DNA from: Lewinellaceae bacterium
Lineage (GTDB): Bacteria; Bacteroidota; Bacteroidia; Chitinophagales; Saprospiraceae
DNA: 64,000 nucleotides
NCBI GenBank assembly: GCA_016716135.1
Contig: JADJWX010000023.1
Location: forward strand, 35,029-99,028
Direction of reading: 5' to 3'
Part shown: positions 1 through 9,616 of the stretch, piece after piece
How the letters are laid out: each line of letters begins with the position of its first letter
Position numbering within the stretch: the first letter of the stretch is position 1
Position numbers and translations under genes: made by a program
Notes under the pieces: generated by a model
Told to the model about the DNA's origin: nothing
What the model saw: only the letters and a program-made list of their open reading frames with translations
The model's database searches: none

Positions 1-1542
1 CAGGTCGCCTTTCCAATCGGTGTGCTCGGCCCGCAGACCTGCCTGGAAACTCCATTTTTTCACCTGGATGTTGTAGTTGATGTAGCCGGCATACACCCGT
101 TCGTCGTACACAAAGCGGTTGCTGCGGTCGATATCGGGCTCGGGGTTTCCGCCGATCACATTGAAAAAGTCGAAGGTGTTATCGGTTTTTACATTGGTCA
201 GTTTGAAACCGACGCCGAATTTGCCTTTGAACAGCCGCTGTTCATAGTCGGCCTTGGCGATCCACATATCGATATCAGTCGGGGTGTTTGTGCGGTAAAT
301 TTTTTCCGACAAAACCACCTGCTCCGACGGGTCCATGTAGCGGTTCGGTTGGTAGGAGTCGGCCCGGGAAGTGAAATCGCCGCGGTTGATATCCACGGTG
401 AATTCCCTGCCCAGCGTATCGGCATAGCGGTAGTTCAGGTTAAAATTGAGATTTAAGCGGTTTTGCGGCTGATAGTTGGCAGCCACCAAAACCGAGTCGA
501 TCACCGACGGGTTGTTCAGGTTGTAAATATCGGTATGCGCCTCATTCAGCCAGGGGCCGCGGGCATTCCGGCCGTCAACAACAAAACCGATCGTGTTTTT
601 GGAATTGAGAAAAAAGTCGGAGCCCAATTTAAAATTGTGGTTGTTGTTTTGATCCGACATGACACTCGACTGGTCGTAAATATTGCCGGCTTGCTCGCGG
701 TACAAATTCAGGTCGTTGTGCCAGGTACCGAAGTGGTTGGAGTAGTTGCCAAAGGCATTGACCCAGGTGTTGCGGTGATTCAGCGAGAAATTGCCGCCGC
801 CTTTGATGGTTTCACCGGAGACAAACTCACCTCCGACAGAACCGTTTGTCCCAAGCGACCGGTTTTTCCGGGTACGGATGTTGATGATGCCCGCGTTGCC
901 CGAGGCATCGTATTTGGCAGAAGGGTTGCTGATCATCTCGATGGCGGCGATATCCTCGGCGCGCATGCCTTTGAGCAGGTTCGCCAGGTCTTTACTGTCC
1001 ATGGGTACATCGCGGCCGTCGATCTGAAAACGCACGGCATTTTTACCGCGCAGGCTGATGTTGTCGTTGTTGTCGATCACCACCCCGGGGGCTTTGCGAA
1101 GCAGTTCCAGGGCATTTTGCCCCTGGGAGTTGATGTTGTCTTCGACATTCAAAATCGTTTTGTCTGCGCGCACTTCAATTACCGGGCGCCGGGCGACGAT
1201 GGTCACTGTGCCAAGTTCCTGGGTGTTTTCCTGCAAGGTCATGGCTTCCAGGGTTTTATCACCACCGGCATATTCAAAAACCGGCAAGGCGCCCTTGCCG
1301 GCGCCGACAAGATTGGCATTGATAAAATAACGCCCCGGCTTGATGTTGGCAAATTCGTACTTCCCATAGGCGTCGCTCACGCTCCCCTTGGCAAGGCTGG
1401 TGTCGTGCGCATGGTAAAGCAACACCGTGGCAAATTCGGCCGCTTGGCCATCAGCCTGTTGAACCTGGCCGCTGATCGTTTGGGCAAATGAGGTAGCGCT
1501 CAGCACAAACAGGCTGAACAGTGTCAGAAAGATGGGTTTCAT
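1..1542 (-). CDS. TonB-receptor-like outer-membrane beta-barrel protein (3' part missing)
   Basis: An outer-membrane barrel protein of the TonB-dependent receptor superfamily, probably for uptake of an unknown substrate or an orphan barrel. The gene leaves the window at the left edge, so 514 codons are visible and no stop is reached. The ATG at 1542 starts a signal peptide ending near Ala20 (SATSFA/Q). Next comes a carboxypeptidase-regulatory-like beta-sandwich (about residues 22-105), then a plug-like region (about 115-215) with LRGKNAVRFQIDGRD and IEMISNPSAKYDASG, then aromatic-rich alternating strands typical of a barrel. The order fits the 'outer membrane beta-barrel family' (OMP_b-brl_3) of Bacteroidota better than SusC. 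Substrate cannot be told. It is divergent from the CvpA gene. Confidence 0.88.
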   Translation of the reverse strand, partial: MKPIFLTLFSLFVLSATSFAQTISGQVQQADGQAAEFATVLLYHAHDTSLAKGSVSDAYGKYEFANIKPGRYFINANLVGAGKGALPVFEYAGGDKTLEAMTLQENTQELGTVTIVARRPVIEVRADKTILNVEDNINSQGQNALELLRKAPGVVIDNNDNISLRGKNAVRFQIDGRDVPMDSKDLANLLKGMRAEDIAAIEMISNPSAKYDASGNAGIINIRTRKNRSLGTNGSVGGEFVSGETIKGGGNFSLNHRNTWVNAFGNYSNHFGTWHNDLNLYREQAGNIYDQSSVMSDQNNNHNFKLGSDFFLNSKNTIGFVVDGRNARGPWLNEAHTDIYNLNNPSVIDSVLVAANYQPQNRLNLNFNLNYRYADTLGREFTVDINRGDFTSRADSYQPNRYMDPSEQVVLSEKIYRTNTPTDIDMWIAKADYEQRLFKGKFGVGFKLTNVKTDNTFDFFNVIGGNPEPDIDRSNRFVYDERVYAGYINYNIQVKKWSFQAGLRAEHTDWKGDL

Positions 1543-1900
1543 TGCTTAATTTTTTAGTTGTAACGTAGTTTCCGTTCGTAGCAAAAGGATTAAAAATGCT
1601 TTGTTTTCATTGCAAAGATGCGGGGATTAAGGTAGTATGCAATGCATAGAACCTGTTAAAAGCATACACTTTCTATAAAAAGGACAAAACCGGCGACAAA
1701 GGACAGCCGTTTTTCTATGAACAGCCCGCAGTTTATTGCGATCAATTGCCGGATAAGAGGCAAGACAAGGGCAAAGCCGAAAAGGTTACAGCCGGGTTGC
1801 CGGAAATTCTTCCCCTGCAAACTGCTGCCGGTCGATCTGCACAAAATTCGGCGGTGTTGCGCAAAAGCGGTATGAAGCCGCCACTACATCAAAAATCCCC

Positions 1901-1908
1901 TATCTTTG
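1901..1908 (+). promoter_or_regulatory. candidate -7 promoter element for the CvpA gene
   Basis: TATCTTTG matches the Bacteroidota -7 consensus TAnnTTTG and lies 70 bases upstream of the chosen ATG at 1978. I see no convincing -33 TTG at the right distance. The rest of the 435-base gap 1543-1977 shows no gene, repeat or RNA that I can recognise. Confidence 0.45.
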
Positions 1909-1977
1909 CACCCGGAATCATGAGGCTAAGTCCCTCAAAAACAGGTGACTAAAATCAGTCGCCGCCGTCTGAAAAAC

Positions 1978-2640
1978 ATGCCGATCGATCTTATATGCAT
2001 GGTTGCTTTTGTATATGGCTTCTGGAAAGGTTTTAACCAGGGCATTATCAGCACCGTTTTTAACATTGCCGCTTATGTATTCGGGATTGTGCTGGCCTTC
2101 AAAATGACGCCGACCACCACGAATATTCTGGAAAAGCTCTTCAATTCGGATAATCCCATGATGTTCATGGCTGCTTTTCTGATCAATGTCACCCTGATCA
2201 TGCTGATTGTCCGGCAGGTCGCCAAAGGTTTCGAAAGCGTCTTGCAATCTTTGTACCTTAATATTATAAACCAGGCACTCGGTGGCGCCGTGCTGGGTTT
2301 TGTCGGCATCCTGATCTTCAGTATTTTGGTTTGGTTTGCAGATAAAGCCGGCATGATCAGCGACCAAACCGTGGAGGAATCGCGTACCTATCCCTACCTT
2401 ATTGAGCTGCCGGGCAAGGCCAAAGTGGCAGCCGTCCAGTTTAAACCCTTTCTGCTCGATACCTGGGACACTTCCGTCAAATGGATGGACAACCTGGAAA
2501 AATACGGTGAAGAAAAAACCGGCGCCTCCGGTGATCAGCCGCGTATTTACGAATTACCCGACGACGGCAGCACCGGCATTGAAGCCGAACCCGCTAAAAG
2601 CCGCCCGATTTATGAGGACAACGGCAGCGGGATTGAGTAA
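1978..2640 (+). CDS. CvpA family inner-membrane protein
   Basis: A 220-residue CvpA-family membrane protein, known in other bacteria for colicin V production and envelope homeostasis; the molecular role is unclear. Four hydrophobic segments fall at about residues 1-20, 22-42, 60-78 and 96-118 of the ATG product, with the family pattern MPIDLICMVAFVYGFWKGFN at the start. The tail after about 130 is polar and probably cytoplasmic. The reading frame is open upstream to a GTG at 1945, but the ATG at 1978 puts the first helix at the N-terminus as in relatives, so I chose it. It heads a run of four same-strand genes with gaps that do not prove an operon. Confidence 0.85.
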   Translation: MPIDLICMVAFVYGFWKGFNQGIISTVFNIAAYVFGIVLAFKMTPTTTNILEKLFNSDNPMMFMAAFLINVTLIMLIVRQVAKGFESVLQSLYLNIINQALGGAVLGFVGILIFSILVWFADKAGMISDQTVEESRTYPYLIELPGKAKVAAVQFKPFLLDTWDTSVKWMDNLEKYGEEKTGASGDQPRIYELPDDGSTGIEAEPAKSRPIYEDNGSGIE

Positions 2641-2884
2641 CCCGGGCATCTGGCCCGGCGATTTCAATGAATTGCCAACTTCCCCGACCTGTTAAAGTTT
2701 TCACGTCCCCATGTTACCGTCAACCCGTGGCTGCCTTTCCTGGCGCCAAAGTGTTAATTTTTTTTGAAACCCGACCGGCGGGCCCTGTTTGGATTAAACG
2801 ATTTCCGAAGTTGCCCGTCTGATGCTACGATTTTTAAAAACACTGCCGGGATCCTGGCTTCCGGCGTACAAACCACTTCCATTT

Positions 2885-3853
2885 ATGAAAGCATACCTTA
2901 TTAGCGGTATCCTGAGCGCAGGCATGCTCCTGTTTTTTAGTGCCTCCGCCAACGCGCAAGATGTCGATCCGGCCGACAGCACCGGCCTGCCCGGCGACCA
3001 CTTCAGCCTCGAAGGCGCCATTGAACTGTTTAAAAAATCCGCATCGCCGGAGGAATTTGAAAAACTCCTGAACACGGAAGATAACGGCGTGAACAACCTC
3101 GATTTGAACGAAGATGGCGAAGTTGACTACGTTCGGGTGATCGACAATTCCGAGGGCGATGTACATGCCATTGTTTTACAGGTTCCCGTCAATGAAAAGG
3201 AATCCCAAGACATTGCCGTTATCGAAATTGAGCGACAAAACGACGAGTTTACCATACTACAAATAGTCGGCGACGAAGCCATTTACGGTGAAGAAACCAT
3301 CGCCGAACCTTTTGAAGAAGAAGCCGGCGCACGGGAAGGCCGGGGTGGCCCTGCGGTTCAATTAAAGCCTTACCGGATCGTCGTTAACGTCCGGCTCTGG
3401 CCTTGTGTTACCTATATCTACCGCCCCGGATATCGCGCCTGGGTATCACCCTGGCGTTTTGCCTACTACCCAACCTGGTACCGCCCCTGGCGCCCACGGC
3501 CCTGGCGGGTGCACTATGTGGGCGTACGGCCCTTCCACCGGCACTACCATGTGGTGACGACCCACCGGGTTGTCCGCGCGCATAAGGTATATGTACCCAA
3601 ACGCAGCCGTTCCACCGTTGTGCATACCCGTACCACCACCACCGTTGCTGCCCGCCGGGCAAATGGCACCGTTGTTGGCAAACGAACCACAACCACGACC
3701 ACCACCACAAAAAACCGGCCCAATGGCAGAGCAACAACAAAACAAACAACAACGACAACAAAGGCCGGCGCCCGCCAGGGTAAAAACGGCCGGGCCGTAG
3801 GCAAAAAAACAACCACTACAAAAACAACCGTAAAACGGAAGCGCGGCGGATAA
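2885..3853 (+). CDS. secreted protein with basic Thr/Lys-rich tail, unknown function
   Basis: I do not recognise a named family, although similar proteins are common in Bacteroidota. The ATG at 2885 gives a clear signal peptide (LLFFSASANA/QD); an upstream in-frame ATG at 2822 would bury it. Residues about 25-150 are acidic and contain DLNEDGEVDYVRVIDN, which resembles a calcium-binding-type Asp loop, followed by a predicted alternating beta pattern. Residues about 165-215 are rich in Trp, Tyr, Arg and Pro (YRPGYRAWVSPWRFAYYPTW). The last 80 or so residues are low-complexity Thr/Lys/Arg with NG turns. The basic tail suggests binding to an anionic polymer such as polysaccharide or nucleic acid; that is inference. 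Confidence 0.75.
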   Translation: MKAYLISGILSAGMLLFFSASANAQDVDPADSTGLPGDHFSLEGAIELFKKSASPEEFEKLLNTEDNGVNNLDLNEDGEVDYVRVIDNSEGDVHAIVLQVPVNEKESQDIAVIEIERQNDEFTILQIVGDEAIYGEETIAEPFEEEAGAREGRGGPAVQLKPYRIVVNVRLWPCVTYIYRPGYRAWVSPWRFAYYPTWYRPWRPRPWRVHYVGVRPFHRHYHVVTTHRVVRAHKVYVPKRSRSTVVHTRTTTTVAARRANGTVVGKRTTTTTTTTKNRPNGRATTKQTTTTTKAGARQGKNGRAVGKKTTTTKTTVKRKRGG

Positions 3854-3926
3854 AAGCGCAAAGGGCGAAGGGTATAGGGATGAAACCTATGCCCTTTGCT
3901 CTCCGCCCTATGCCCTTTGCACAACA

Positions 3927-4538
3927 ATGGCAATACTGCTCCTCGACAATTACGATTCTTTCACGTACAACCTGTACGACTATCTCCAGCAAGCCGGGGC
4001 AGATTGCACTGTCGTACGCAACGACGCTCTGGAACTCCTCGCTTTTGAGCCCGGCGATTTTGATGGCGTTGTGCTGTCTCCCGGACCAAAACGCCCGCAG
4101 GATGCCGGCATGCTGCCCCGGTTGATCGCCGCCTGGAATCAGCGGTTGCCTATACTGGGCATTTGTCTCGGCATGCAGGCCCTGGGTGAGTTTTTTGGCG
4201 CACGGCTTGTAAAATCCGGGCTGCCAATGCACGGCAAAACATCGCCGGTACGACACAACGGGCATCCATTATTCGCAGGTATTCCGATAGTTTTTTCAGC
4301 AATGCGGTATCATTCGCTGGTGCTCCAAAACCTGGAAAAGACGCCATTAAACGGAATAGCTTATTCCGACGACGGTACACTCATGGCCCTGGAACACCGG
4401 GAGTTGCCGCTTTGGGGCGTCCAGTTTCACCCGGAATCCATACTCACCGAATCAGGGCTGCAACTGATCATAAACTGGGTGGAATATGTACACCGGCGCA
4501 CACCCCATCAACCTCCACCGGTATGCGCATCCTGCTGA
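3927..4538 (+). CDS. pabA: glutamine amidotransferase, PabA/TrpG type
   Basis: Class I glutamine amidotransferase subunit that releases ammonia from glutamine for aminodeoxychorismate (folate) or anthranilate (tryptophan) synthase. It has the family start LLLDNYDSFTYNLYDYL, the oxyanion loop LSPGP, the nucleophile Cys80 in GICLGMQ, and the His168/Glu170 pair in QFHPES. At 203 residues it is the usual length. No chorismate-binding partner lies in the window, so PabA and TrpG cannot be separated; a lone copy often serves both. It starts 73 bases after the preceding secreted protein and is followed 39 bases later by the YhhN-type gene. Confidence 0.9.
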   Translation: MAILLLDNYDSFTYNLYDYLQQAGADCTVVRNDALELLAFEPGDFDGVVLSPGPKRPQDAGMLPRLIAAWNQRLPILGICLGMQALGEFFGARLVKSGLPMHGKTSPVRHNGHPLFAGIPIVFSAMRYHSLVLQNLEKTPLNGIAYSDDGTLMALEHRELPLWGVQFHPESILTESGLQLIINWVEYVHRRTPHQPPPVCASC

Positions 4539-4577
4539 AGGTTAGCATTATCAGCCAACAAGCAGTAACATTGCGGA

Positions 4578-5282
4578 ATGGAACGCAATAGCATTATCTG
4601 GTTGGGCATTTTTGTTTTACTGGCTCTTTTGGAACTGGTCGGTGAAATTTCAGGAAATCATACCCTGATCCTTTTTTCCAAACCCCTGCTCATGCCGGTT
4701 TTAACCATGTGGCTGGTGCGAAAAACGCCGGGGATTCGCCGGTTTTTCCGGCATACGATCATTGCCGGATTGTTGTTTGCCATGCTGGGCGATATTTTCA
4801 TGATGTTTACCCATGGCAATTATGGCGACTTTTTTTTCCTGCTTGGCCTCGGGGCGTTTTTAGCCACACATGTGTGTTATCTCGGCGGATTTCTCACTGA
4901 AGTAAATTTGCGAAACGGCTACTTGCGGCGCCGGCCACTTATTATTATCCCATTTCTGGTCTTTTTAGCAGGTTTTCTGAACTGGTTGTGGCCCGACATC
5001 CCTGAAGGTATGCAGCTGCCGGTAGCAATGTATGCCACTGTTATTTCGGCGATGGCGCTAAGCGTCGTCAACCTGCAAAGCCAGGTGAAAGACCTTGTTT
5101 TTACCAGCCTGCTCAGCGGTGCGCTGTTGTTTATGTTGTCCGACTGTATGATTGCAGTGTACAAATTCGGGCATCCGTTCCCCGGTGCGCGCGTGGCCAT
5201 TATGGCAAGTTATATTCTGGGGCAATGGCTGATCGTACACGGCGTAGCCGAACGGCTGCGGCATTTCCCCCAACGCCCCTGA
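4578..5282 (+). CDS. YhhN/TMEM86-type lysoplasmalogenase-like membrane protein
   Basis: A 234-residue integral membrane protein with seven or eight hydrophobic segments. The family signature is seen in LILFSKPLLMPVLTMWLV and in GLLFAMLGDIFMMF, whose conserved Asp is proposed to be catalytic in TMEM86B/YhhN lysoplasmalogenases that hydrolyse the vinyl ether of lysoplasmalogens. A second conserved segment is MLSDCMIAVYKF near residue 190. Activity in bacteria is known for only a few members, so the enzyme name is by family. The 3' end converges on lgt with a 46-base gap. Confidence 0.82.
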   Translation: MERNSIIWLGIFVLLALLELVGEISGNHTLILFSKPLLMPVLTMWLVRKTPGIRRFFRHTIIAGLLFAMLGDIFMMFTHGNYGDFFFLLGLGAFLATHVCYLGGFLTEVNLRNGYLRRRPLIIIPFLVFLAGFLNWLWPDIPEGMQLPVAMYATVISAMALSVVNLQSQVKDLVFTSLLSGALLFMLSDCMIAVYKFGHPFPGARVAIMASYILGQWLIVHGVAERLRHFPQRP

Positions 5283-5328
5283 AAAGGGGTGGGATTGGCT
5301 GGATACACAAAATAGAAGTGAAGTTTTT

Positions 5329-6537
5329 TTACCCTTCGGCAGCGGTCTCCCCTGCTTTGCCCGATTTGTATCGCCGGACAACGTAAATGCTCCCGATAAC
5401 ACTCACCAAAAGCAAACCGACGGAGATTATTTCCGCCTGGCTCATGCGCATCCCGAATACGTCGTGGTGTACGTTCACCCGGATTTTTTCAATCAAAAAA
5501 CGCTCGACAGCAATAAGCGCCAGGTAAATAAAAAACAGCAGACCGGGTGCTTTCAGGGGCTTCCGCAATACCCAAAGAATCCCAAAAATCAACAGCATCA
5601 TCACGACCTCATAAAACGGCGTGGGGTATACTGGCATAGACAGCTGCATGCAATACTCCCACGTGCAGCCATCAATAGGCACACTCGACACCGGGTCGGT
5701 ATGCGGCGTGTTGAGCACATTATGCGGGTATGTCGTCGACCACATCCAGTCGGGCAAAGCGCTCATCCAGTCGGGTTTGGGCGCCTGATTTACGATACCC
5801 CAGTCGCCGTCGCCGCTCATCTGACAACCGATGCGGCCAACGCCATAACCGGCGGTAAGTGCCGGTGCAACGGCATCGGCAGCCGGCAGGAATGGAATTT
5901 TGTGTCGAACAATAAAACTCACCACAGCAATAAAGCCCAGGACCAGCCCTCCGTAAAATGCCAGGCCGCCGCCCGAAAGCAGCGAACCGAGCGGGTCTTG
6001 TAAAAACGAATCCCAATTGTCGAAAAGGTCAAACACCTTGGCCCCAACAATGCCGCCCACAGCCGCCCACACCGTCATTTCGCTGATGCGATCGTGCGGC
6101 CACACCTCCACCATGCGCGTTTCCGGCTTGGGTTTGCGCTTGCGCCAGGCTTCCCACCACACCAAACCGCCGAAAAACAGGGCCCCGCCCAGTGCCGCAG
6201 GCCAATGCATTTTCCCCGACAGGATGATCGATGCGGGATCTACGCGAAACTCGGCAAAATGCTGTACCGCATAAAGCCCTTTCCCGCCGATGATCAGGCC
6301 GACCAGGGCGTTCATGCCGATATCCGTCATCGAAGCCGGCGCTCCTTCCGTGACGCTGACTTTTGCCGGTTGAAATACCCCGGCCCGGGCTTTGCGCCGC
6401 AGTTCAACGTAATAGGTAACGGCGCTGGCCAAAAATGCCAGGGCCAGAAAAAAGCCAAATGTTTTAAAAACGGACAGCCAGTTATCCGGCTCGGTGCCGA
6501 TCAGAGCGTGAAACAGGTAAGATAAATCTGGATACAT
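5329..6537 (-). CDS. lgt: prolipoprotein diacylglyceryl transferase
   Basis: Transfers diacylglycerol from phosphatidylglycerol to the lipobox cysteine of prolipoproteins, at the outer face of the inner membrane. Key region: YGVGRIGCQMSGDGDWG at residues 231-247, the Bacteroidota form of the Lgt signature with its essential Arg. YPTPFYEVVMM and VERFLIEKIRVN are further conserved pieces. Seven or so hydrophobic helices are visible. At 402 residues it is longer than the roughly 290 of the enterobacterial enzyme, with an extended N-terminus and a loop after residue 245, as in other Bacteroidota. It would process the lipoproteins encoded in this window (about 34.4, 35.7 and 61.6 kb). Confidence 0.92.
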   Translation of the reverse strand: MYPDLSYLFHALIGTEPDNWLSVFKTFGFFLALAFLASAVTYYVELRRKARAGVFQPAKVSVTEGAPASMTDIGMNALVGLIIGGKGLYAVQHFAEFRVDPASIILSGKMHWPAALGGALFFGGLVWWEAWRKRKPKPETRMVEVWPHDRISEMTVWAAVGGIVGAKVFDLFDNWDSFLQDPLGSLLSGGGLAFYGGLVLGFIAVVSFIVRHKIPFLPAADAVAPALTAGYGVGRIGCQMSGDGDWGIVNQAPKPDWMSALPDWMWSTTYPHNVLNTPHTDPVSSVPIDGCTWEYCMQLSMPVYPTPFYEVVMMLLIFGILWVLRKPLKAPGLLFFIYLALIAVERFLIEKIRVNVHHDVFGMRMSQAEIISVGLLLVSVIGSIYVVRRYKSGKAGETAAEG

Positions 6538-6542
6538 AATGA

Positions 6543-6550
6543 CAAAGGTA
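6543..6550 (-). promoter_or_regulatory. candidate -7 promoter element for lgt
   Basis: On the minus strand TACCTTTG matches the Bacteroidota -7 consensus TAnnTTTG and lies only 5 bases upstream of the lgt ATG (6537), which would give an almost leaderless transcript. Confidence 0.5.
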
Positions 6551-6588
6551 GAAGACGCAACCGGAATTTTTCAGGTAAATATGCCGGC

Positions 6589-8041
6589 TCATTTTGGCCC
6601 GGCAACCTCATACAACGACCAGCCGCCGGCCAGGCGCTGTAATTCCACAAGATCAAAATAGGTGTTTGCGTACTCCCAGTTTAGCATTGGCGCCTTCCCG
6701 GCCCATTGCGCCCGCAGCCCCGGCGCATTGAACAATATAAAACTGCCCGCCGGGAACGTATCGTAGCGCAGCACATACAGGTTCCGGAACTCCACCCCCG
6801 GCAGATAGGTTTTTAAAGCAATATCCACATCAAAGGCATACAACACATCCCCTGGCCGGACTTCCGCTTCCAGCGCCCGGGCAATTGCCCGTTCCATTTG
6901 GTGCCGCTTCCAAACCGGCCGGAAAACGTACAGCCCGAATGCCAGTTGGCATAGCAACGCAACGCCGATCAGGGCATACGTAAGCCGTTTGAAAAAATAC
7001 ATGCCGTAGGCGAAAAAAACGGTCCCAGGCCGGAAAAAGCAACAACAGCACCACCGCATAGGCCGGCAGCAGGTACCGCAAATTTTGATGGGACAACCCA
7101 CCCAAAAAAAACAAAAAAACAAGCAGGCTCAGCGCAAGCAAGCGTTTGGTATACAACTGCACATCTGTTTTTTTGAACAATAAAAACAAACCCGGAAGTA
7201 CGAGGCAAAACCCGGGATGCATCACCGGAAAAAATAAGTACACGGCGTTTGGAACAGTGTACGAAACCGTACCGCTGGCCTGACTGAATGTTTTTTTAAA
7301 CAGGTTCGGGGCCGACCAGTCCTGCAACAGGGAATGCTCCAGCGGGCTTGCCGGCGCCCCGGCTTTCAGCCACCAAAGCGGCAAAAAAGCCAGCAAACCC
7401 AAGACAACAAAAAACGCCAGCACTCCAAAACGCCGCATCCGCCACAACTCCAAAAGGAGCGCCAACCCCGGCAAAAACAACAGCACGACAAGGGCATAAC
7501 GCGTCGTGATGGCCATTGCGGAAAAAACGGCAAAACCGAACAAATCGCGCATGTGCATCCGCTCCAGGCAACGCAACCCAAAAAACAAGGCCGCCAAAAA
7601 AACAGCCAGCCCCAGGGCATCCGACATAGCCGTAAGCCCCGCGCGCACGAAGTACGGCGCCAACCCCAAACCCAACAGACCGTACAGCCACCGGCTCCGG
7701 ATATGCGTACCCGGGGAAAGCAGCCGCAGCAATGCCTCGAACAGAAACAGCGAAGCCGACGCCGCCAGCCAACTGACCAGTTGCATCGCCAGTACCGGCG
7801 CCACGCCGGCCAACTGCAACAAAGCCCCGGCCAGCGGATAGCCCCCTGCAAGTTCCGCTTCACCCGGGCCGGCCGGCGGGTAACCCTCTCCTAAAAACCG
7901 CTGCACCAACACCTGGCTTTGCCGCAGGTACTCGTGCGCATCCTGCCCGTACAAGCCATTAAAATCCAAAAGCCAGGAAATGGCCGACAGCAGAAAAAAA
8001 TAAAATACCGGAATGAAAAGGAGCAAGGAACGATGCATCAT
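6589..8041 (-). CDS. GT-C fold glycosyltransferase-like membrane protein, frame-broken
   Basis: A polytopic protein resembling the family 39/ArnT-type and DUF2029-type GT-C glycosyltransferases, which use polyprenyl-phosphate sugars at the membrane. The ATG at 8041 or 8038 begins a hydrophobic helix; the first lumenal loop contains GLYGQDAHEYLRQ, where the acidic pair is typical of the catalytic loop. Around ten hydrophobic segments follow. The frame breaks near 7013-7019, a run of seven T on the coding strand: the upstream frame runs on as unrelated Arg/Cys-rich sequence to 6830, while the expected continuation (AYGMYFFKRLTYALIGV) is in the next frame and ends at 6589. Removing one T restores a protein of about 484 residues. 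I treat it as a probable sequencing error, though a real pseudogene is possible. Confidence 0.68.
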
Positions 8042-8187
8042 GATGAAATGGAAACACAAGATCAAAAAAGACTGAACTATATTTATTTTACGTGCCGGTT
8101 TAGCTGAAAAAACGGTTAAAAAACGCAATTTTCACCTGTTGCCCGGAATTACCCAATGGACGATTACCAAAAATTCAACACGGTATA

Positions 8188-9330
8188 ATGCGCAAAAATG
8201 TACTCGTCAGCGGCTGCTTCGACCTGCTGCACAGCGGGCATGTCGCTTTTTTACAGGAAGCCGCCAAACTGGGCCTGTTGCATGTGTGTATCGGCTCCGA
8301 CCAAACCGTGCATGCCCTCAAAGGGCGCTACCCCGTGAATACCCAGGCCGAACGCAAATTTATGCTTGAAGCCCTGGCCTGCGTGCATGCCGTCCGGGTG
8401 AGCCGGGGCAGCGGCATGCTCGATTTCGAACCGGAACTGGCCGACATCCGGCCCGATATTTTTTTTGTCAACGAAGACGGCCATTCGCCGGAAAAAGAAG
8501 CCCTGTGCCGCGCAAACGGGGTCGAATACCGGGTGGCCAAACGCATACCCGCCGGCCAATTGCCCGCGCGCAGCACAACAGCCCTGCGCCGGCTGAACGG
8601 CATGCCTTACCGGATAGACCTGGCCGGTGGCTGGCTCGATCAGCCCTGGGTGTCCGAACACCACCCCGGGCCGGTAGTTACCATCAGTATCGACCCCACA
8701 CAGCCGTTCAACTACCGCAGCGGCATGGCAACCAGCACCCGCGAGAAAGCCATCGAACTCTGGGGGCAAACACTGCCTTCCGGCAATCCGGAACAACTCG
8801 CGCGTGTCCTCTTTGCCTACGACAACCCGCCGGGCACTACCGAGGTTTCCGGTTCCCAGGATGCAATCGGCATCGTCATGCCGGGCTTAAACAGGGCACA
8901 ATACAACGGTCGGTACTGGCCGGAACATATCATGTCGGTACAGGATGCTCCTGTTTTGGACTGGCTTGAACGCCACTTGTATTTGCTGCCGCTTGAGCCA
9001 CGCCGGGCCGGTTTTCGGGTACTGGACGACACCCGCATCAACCTGGAAAATGTACGTACGCTTGCATTGGCCGCCGAGGCCTGCTGGGAGGCTATCCTTC
9101 GGCAGGATACGGTTGCCTTTGGACGGGCTTTCCGGCAATCGTTCGAGGCGCAAATTGCCATGTTCCCCAACATGGTGGATCCAGGAATTTTAGCGCAGAT
9201 CGAACAATACCGGGACAAAGCCCTGGGCTGGAAACTCAGCGGCGCCGGCGGAGGTGGTTATCTGATTTTGATCCTGGAAGAACCGGTGCCGGACGCCATT
9301 CAAATTAAAATCCGAAGGCAAGAGGCCTGA
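8188..9330 (+). CDS. cytidylyltransferase-like / GHMP kinase-like fusion protein
   Basis: A two-domain sugar-nucleotide-type protein. Residues about 1-135 form a nucleotidyltransferase of the cytidylyltransferase superfamily with the nucleotide-binding GCFDLLHSGH at 9-18 and RSTTALRR near 130. Residues about 138-375 resemble a GHMP kinase: the start motif MPYRIDLAGGWLDQP is close to fucokinase-type enzymes, GSQD lies at 222-225, and the C-terminal glycine motif KLSGAGGGGYLIL begins at Lys349. The central phosphate-binding Gly-Ser-rich motif is not recognisable; ATSTREKAIELW may occupy its place. By analogy with HldE (kinase plus cytidylyl/adenylyl transferase) it could activate a sugar phosphate, but substrate is unknown. 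Confidence 0.78.
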   Translation: MRKNVLVSGCFDLLHSGHVAFLQEAAKLGLLHVCIGSDQTVHALKGRYPVNTQAERKFMLEALACVHAVRVSRGSGMLDFEPELADIRPDIFFVNEDGHSPEKEALCRANGVEYRVAKRIPAGQLPARSTTALRRLNGMPYRIDLAGGWLDQPWVSEHHPGPVVTISIDPTQPFNYRSGMATSTREKAIELWGQTLPSGNPEQLARVLFAYDNPPGTTEVSGSQDAIGIVMPGLNRAQYNGRYWPEHIMSVQDAPVLDWLERHLYLLPLEPRRAGFRVLDDTRINLENVRTLALAAEACWEAILRQDTVAFGRAFRQSFEAQIAMFPNMVDPGILAQIEQYRDKALGWKLSGAGGGGYLILILEEPVPDAIQIKIRRQEA

Positions 9331-9370
9331 TTTATCCGGGAGATATTCCCCTTTTTGCAATTTTTTACTA

Positions 9371-9378
9371 TATTTTTG
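9371..9378 (+). promoter_or_regulatory. candidate -7 promoter element
   Basis: TATTTTTG fits TAnnTTTG in the 286-base gap 9331-9616. If used, it would leave a leader of about 230 bases before the small secreted protein at 9617. No other structure is evident in the gap. Confidence 0.3.
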
Positions 9379-9616
9379 TGCTCAAGCATGTTGTGCATCC
9401 CCAAAAAGTAACGCCACAAAAAATGCCCTGTGTTGTGGTGAGCCCGTATCAAACGACTAGTCTAACAAATGCCAAATGAACTGTGGGGGTATTCCCGCAC
9501 CACCTTGCACGGCAAACGTGTTTCCCATTTTCGTTTTGGCTTTTAACTGTAATACCAGAATCCACCCCGGCGGGTGTTGGTTACTATTTGATTTTCTAAT
9601 TAAAAATTTCAAAACC

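Noticed and set aside
1543..1977. Possible RNA gene in the first intergenic gap
   Set aside because: No tRNA cloverleaf, conserved riboswitch core or terminator could be found.
3544..3933. Long minus-strand open frame rich in Val/Phe opposite the basic secreted protein
   Set aside because: It is the reverse reading of the Thr/Lys-rich low-complexity tail; the plus-strand gene has a signal peptide and gene-like character.
5272..5292. CCCC-TGAAAA-GGGG hairpin as terminator between the YhhN-type gene and lgt
   Set aside because: Only a 4-bp stem and no T-run on either strand; too weak to annotate.
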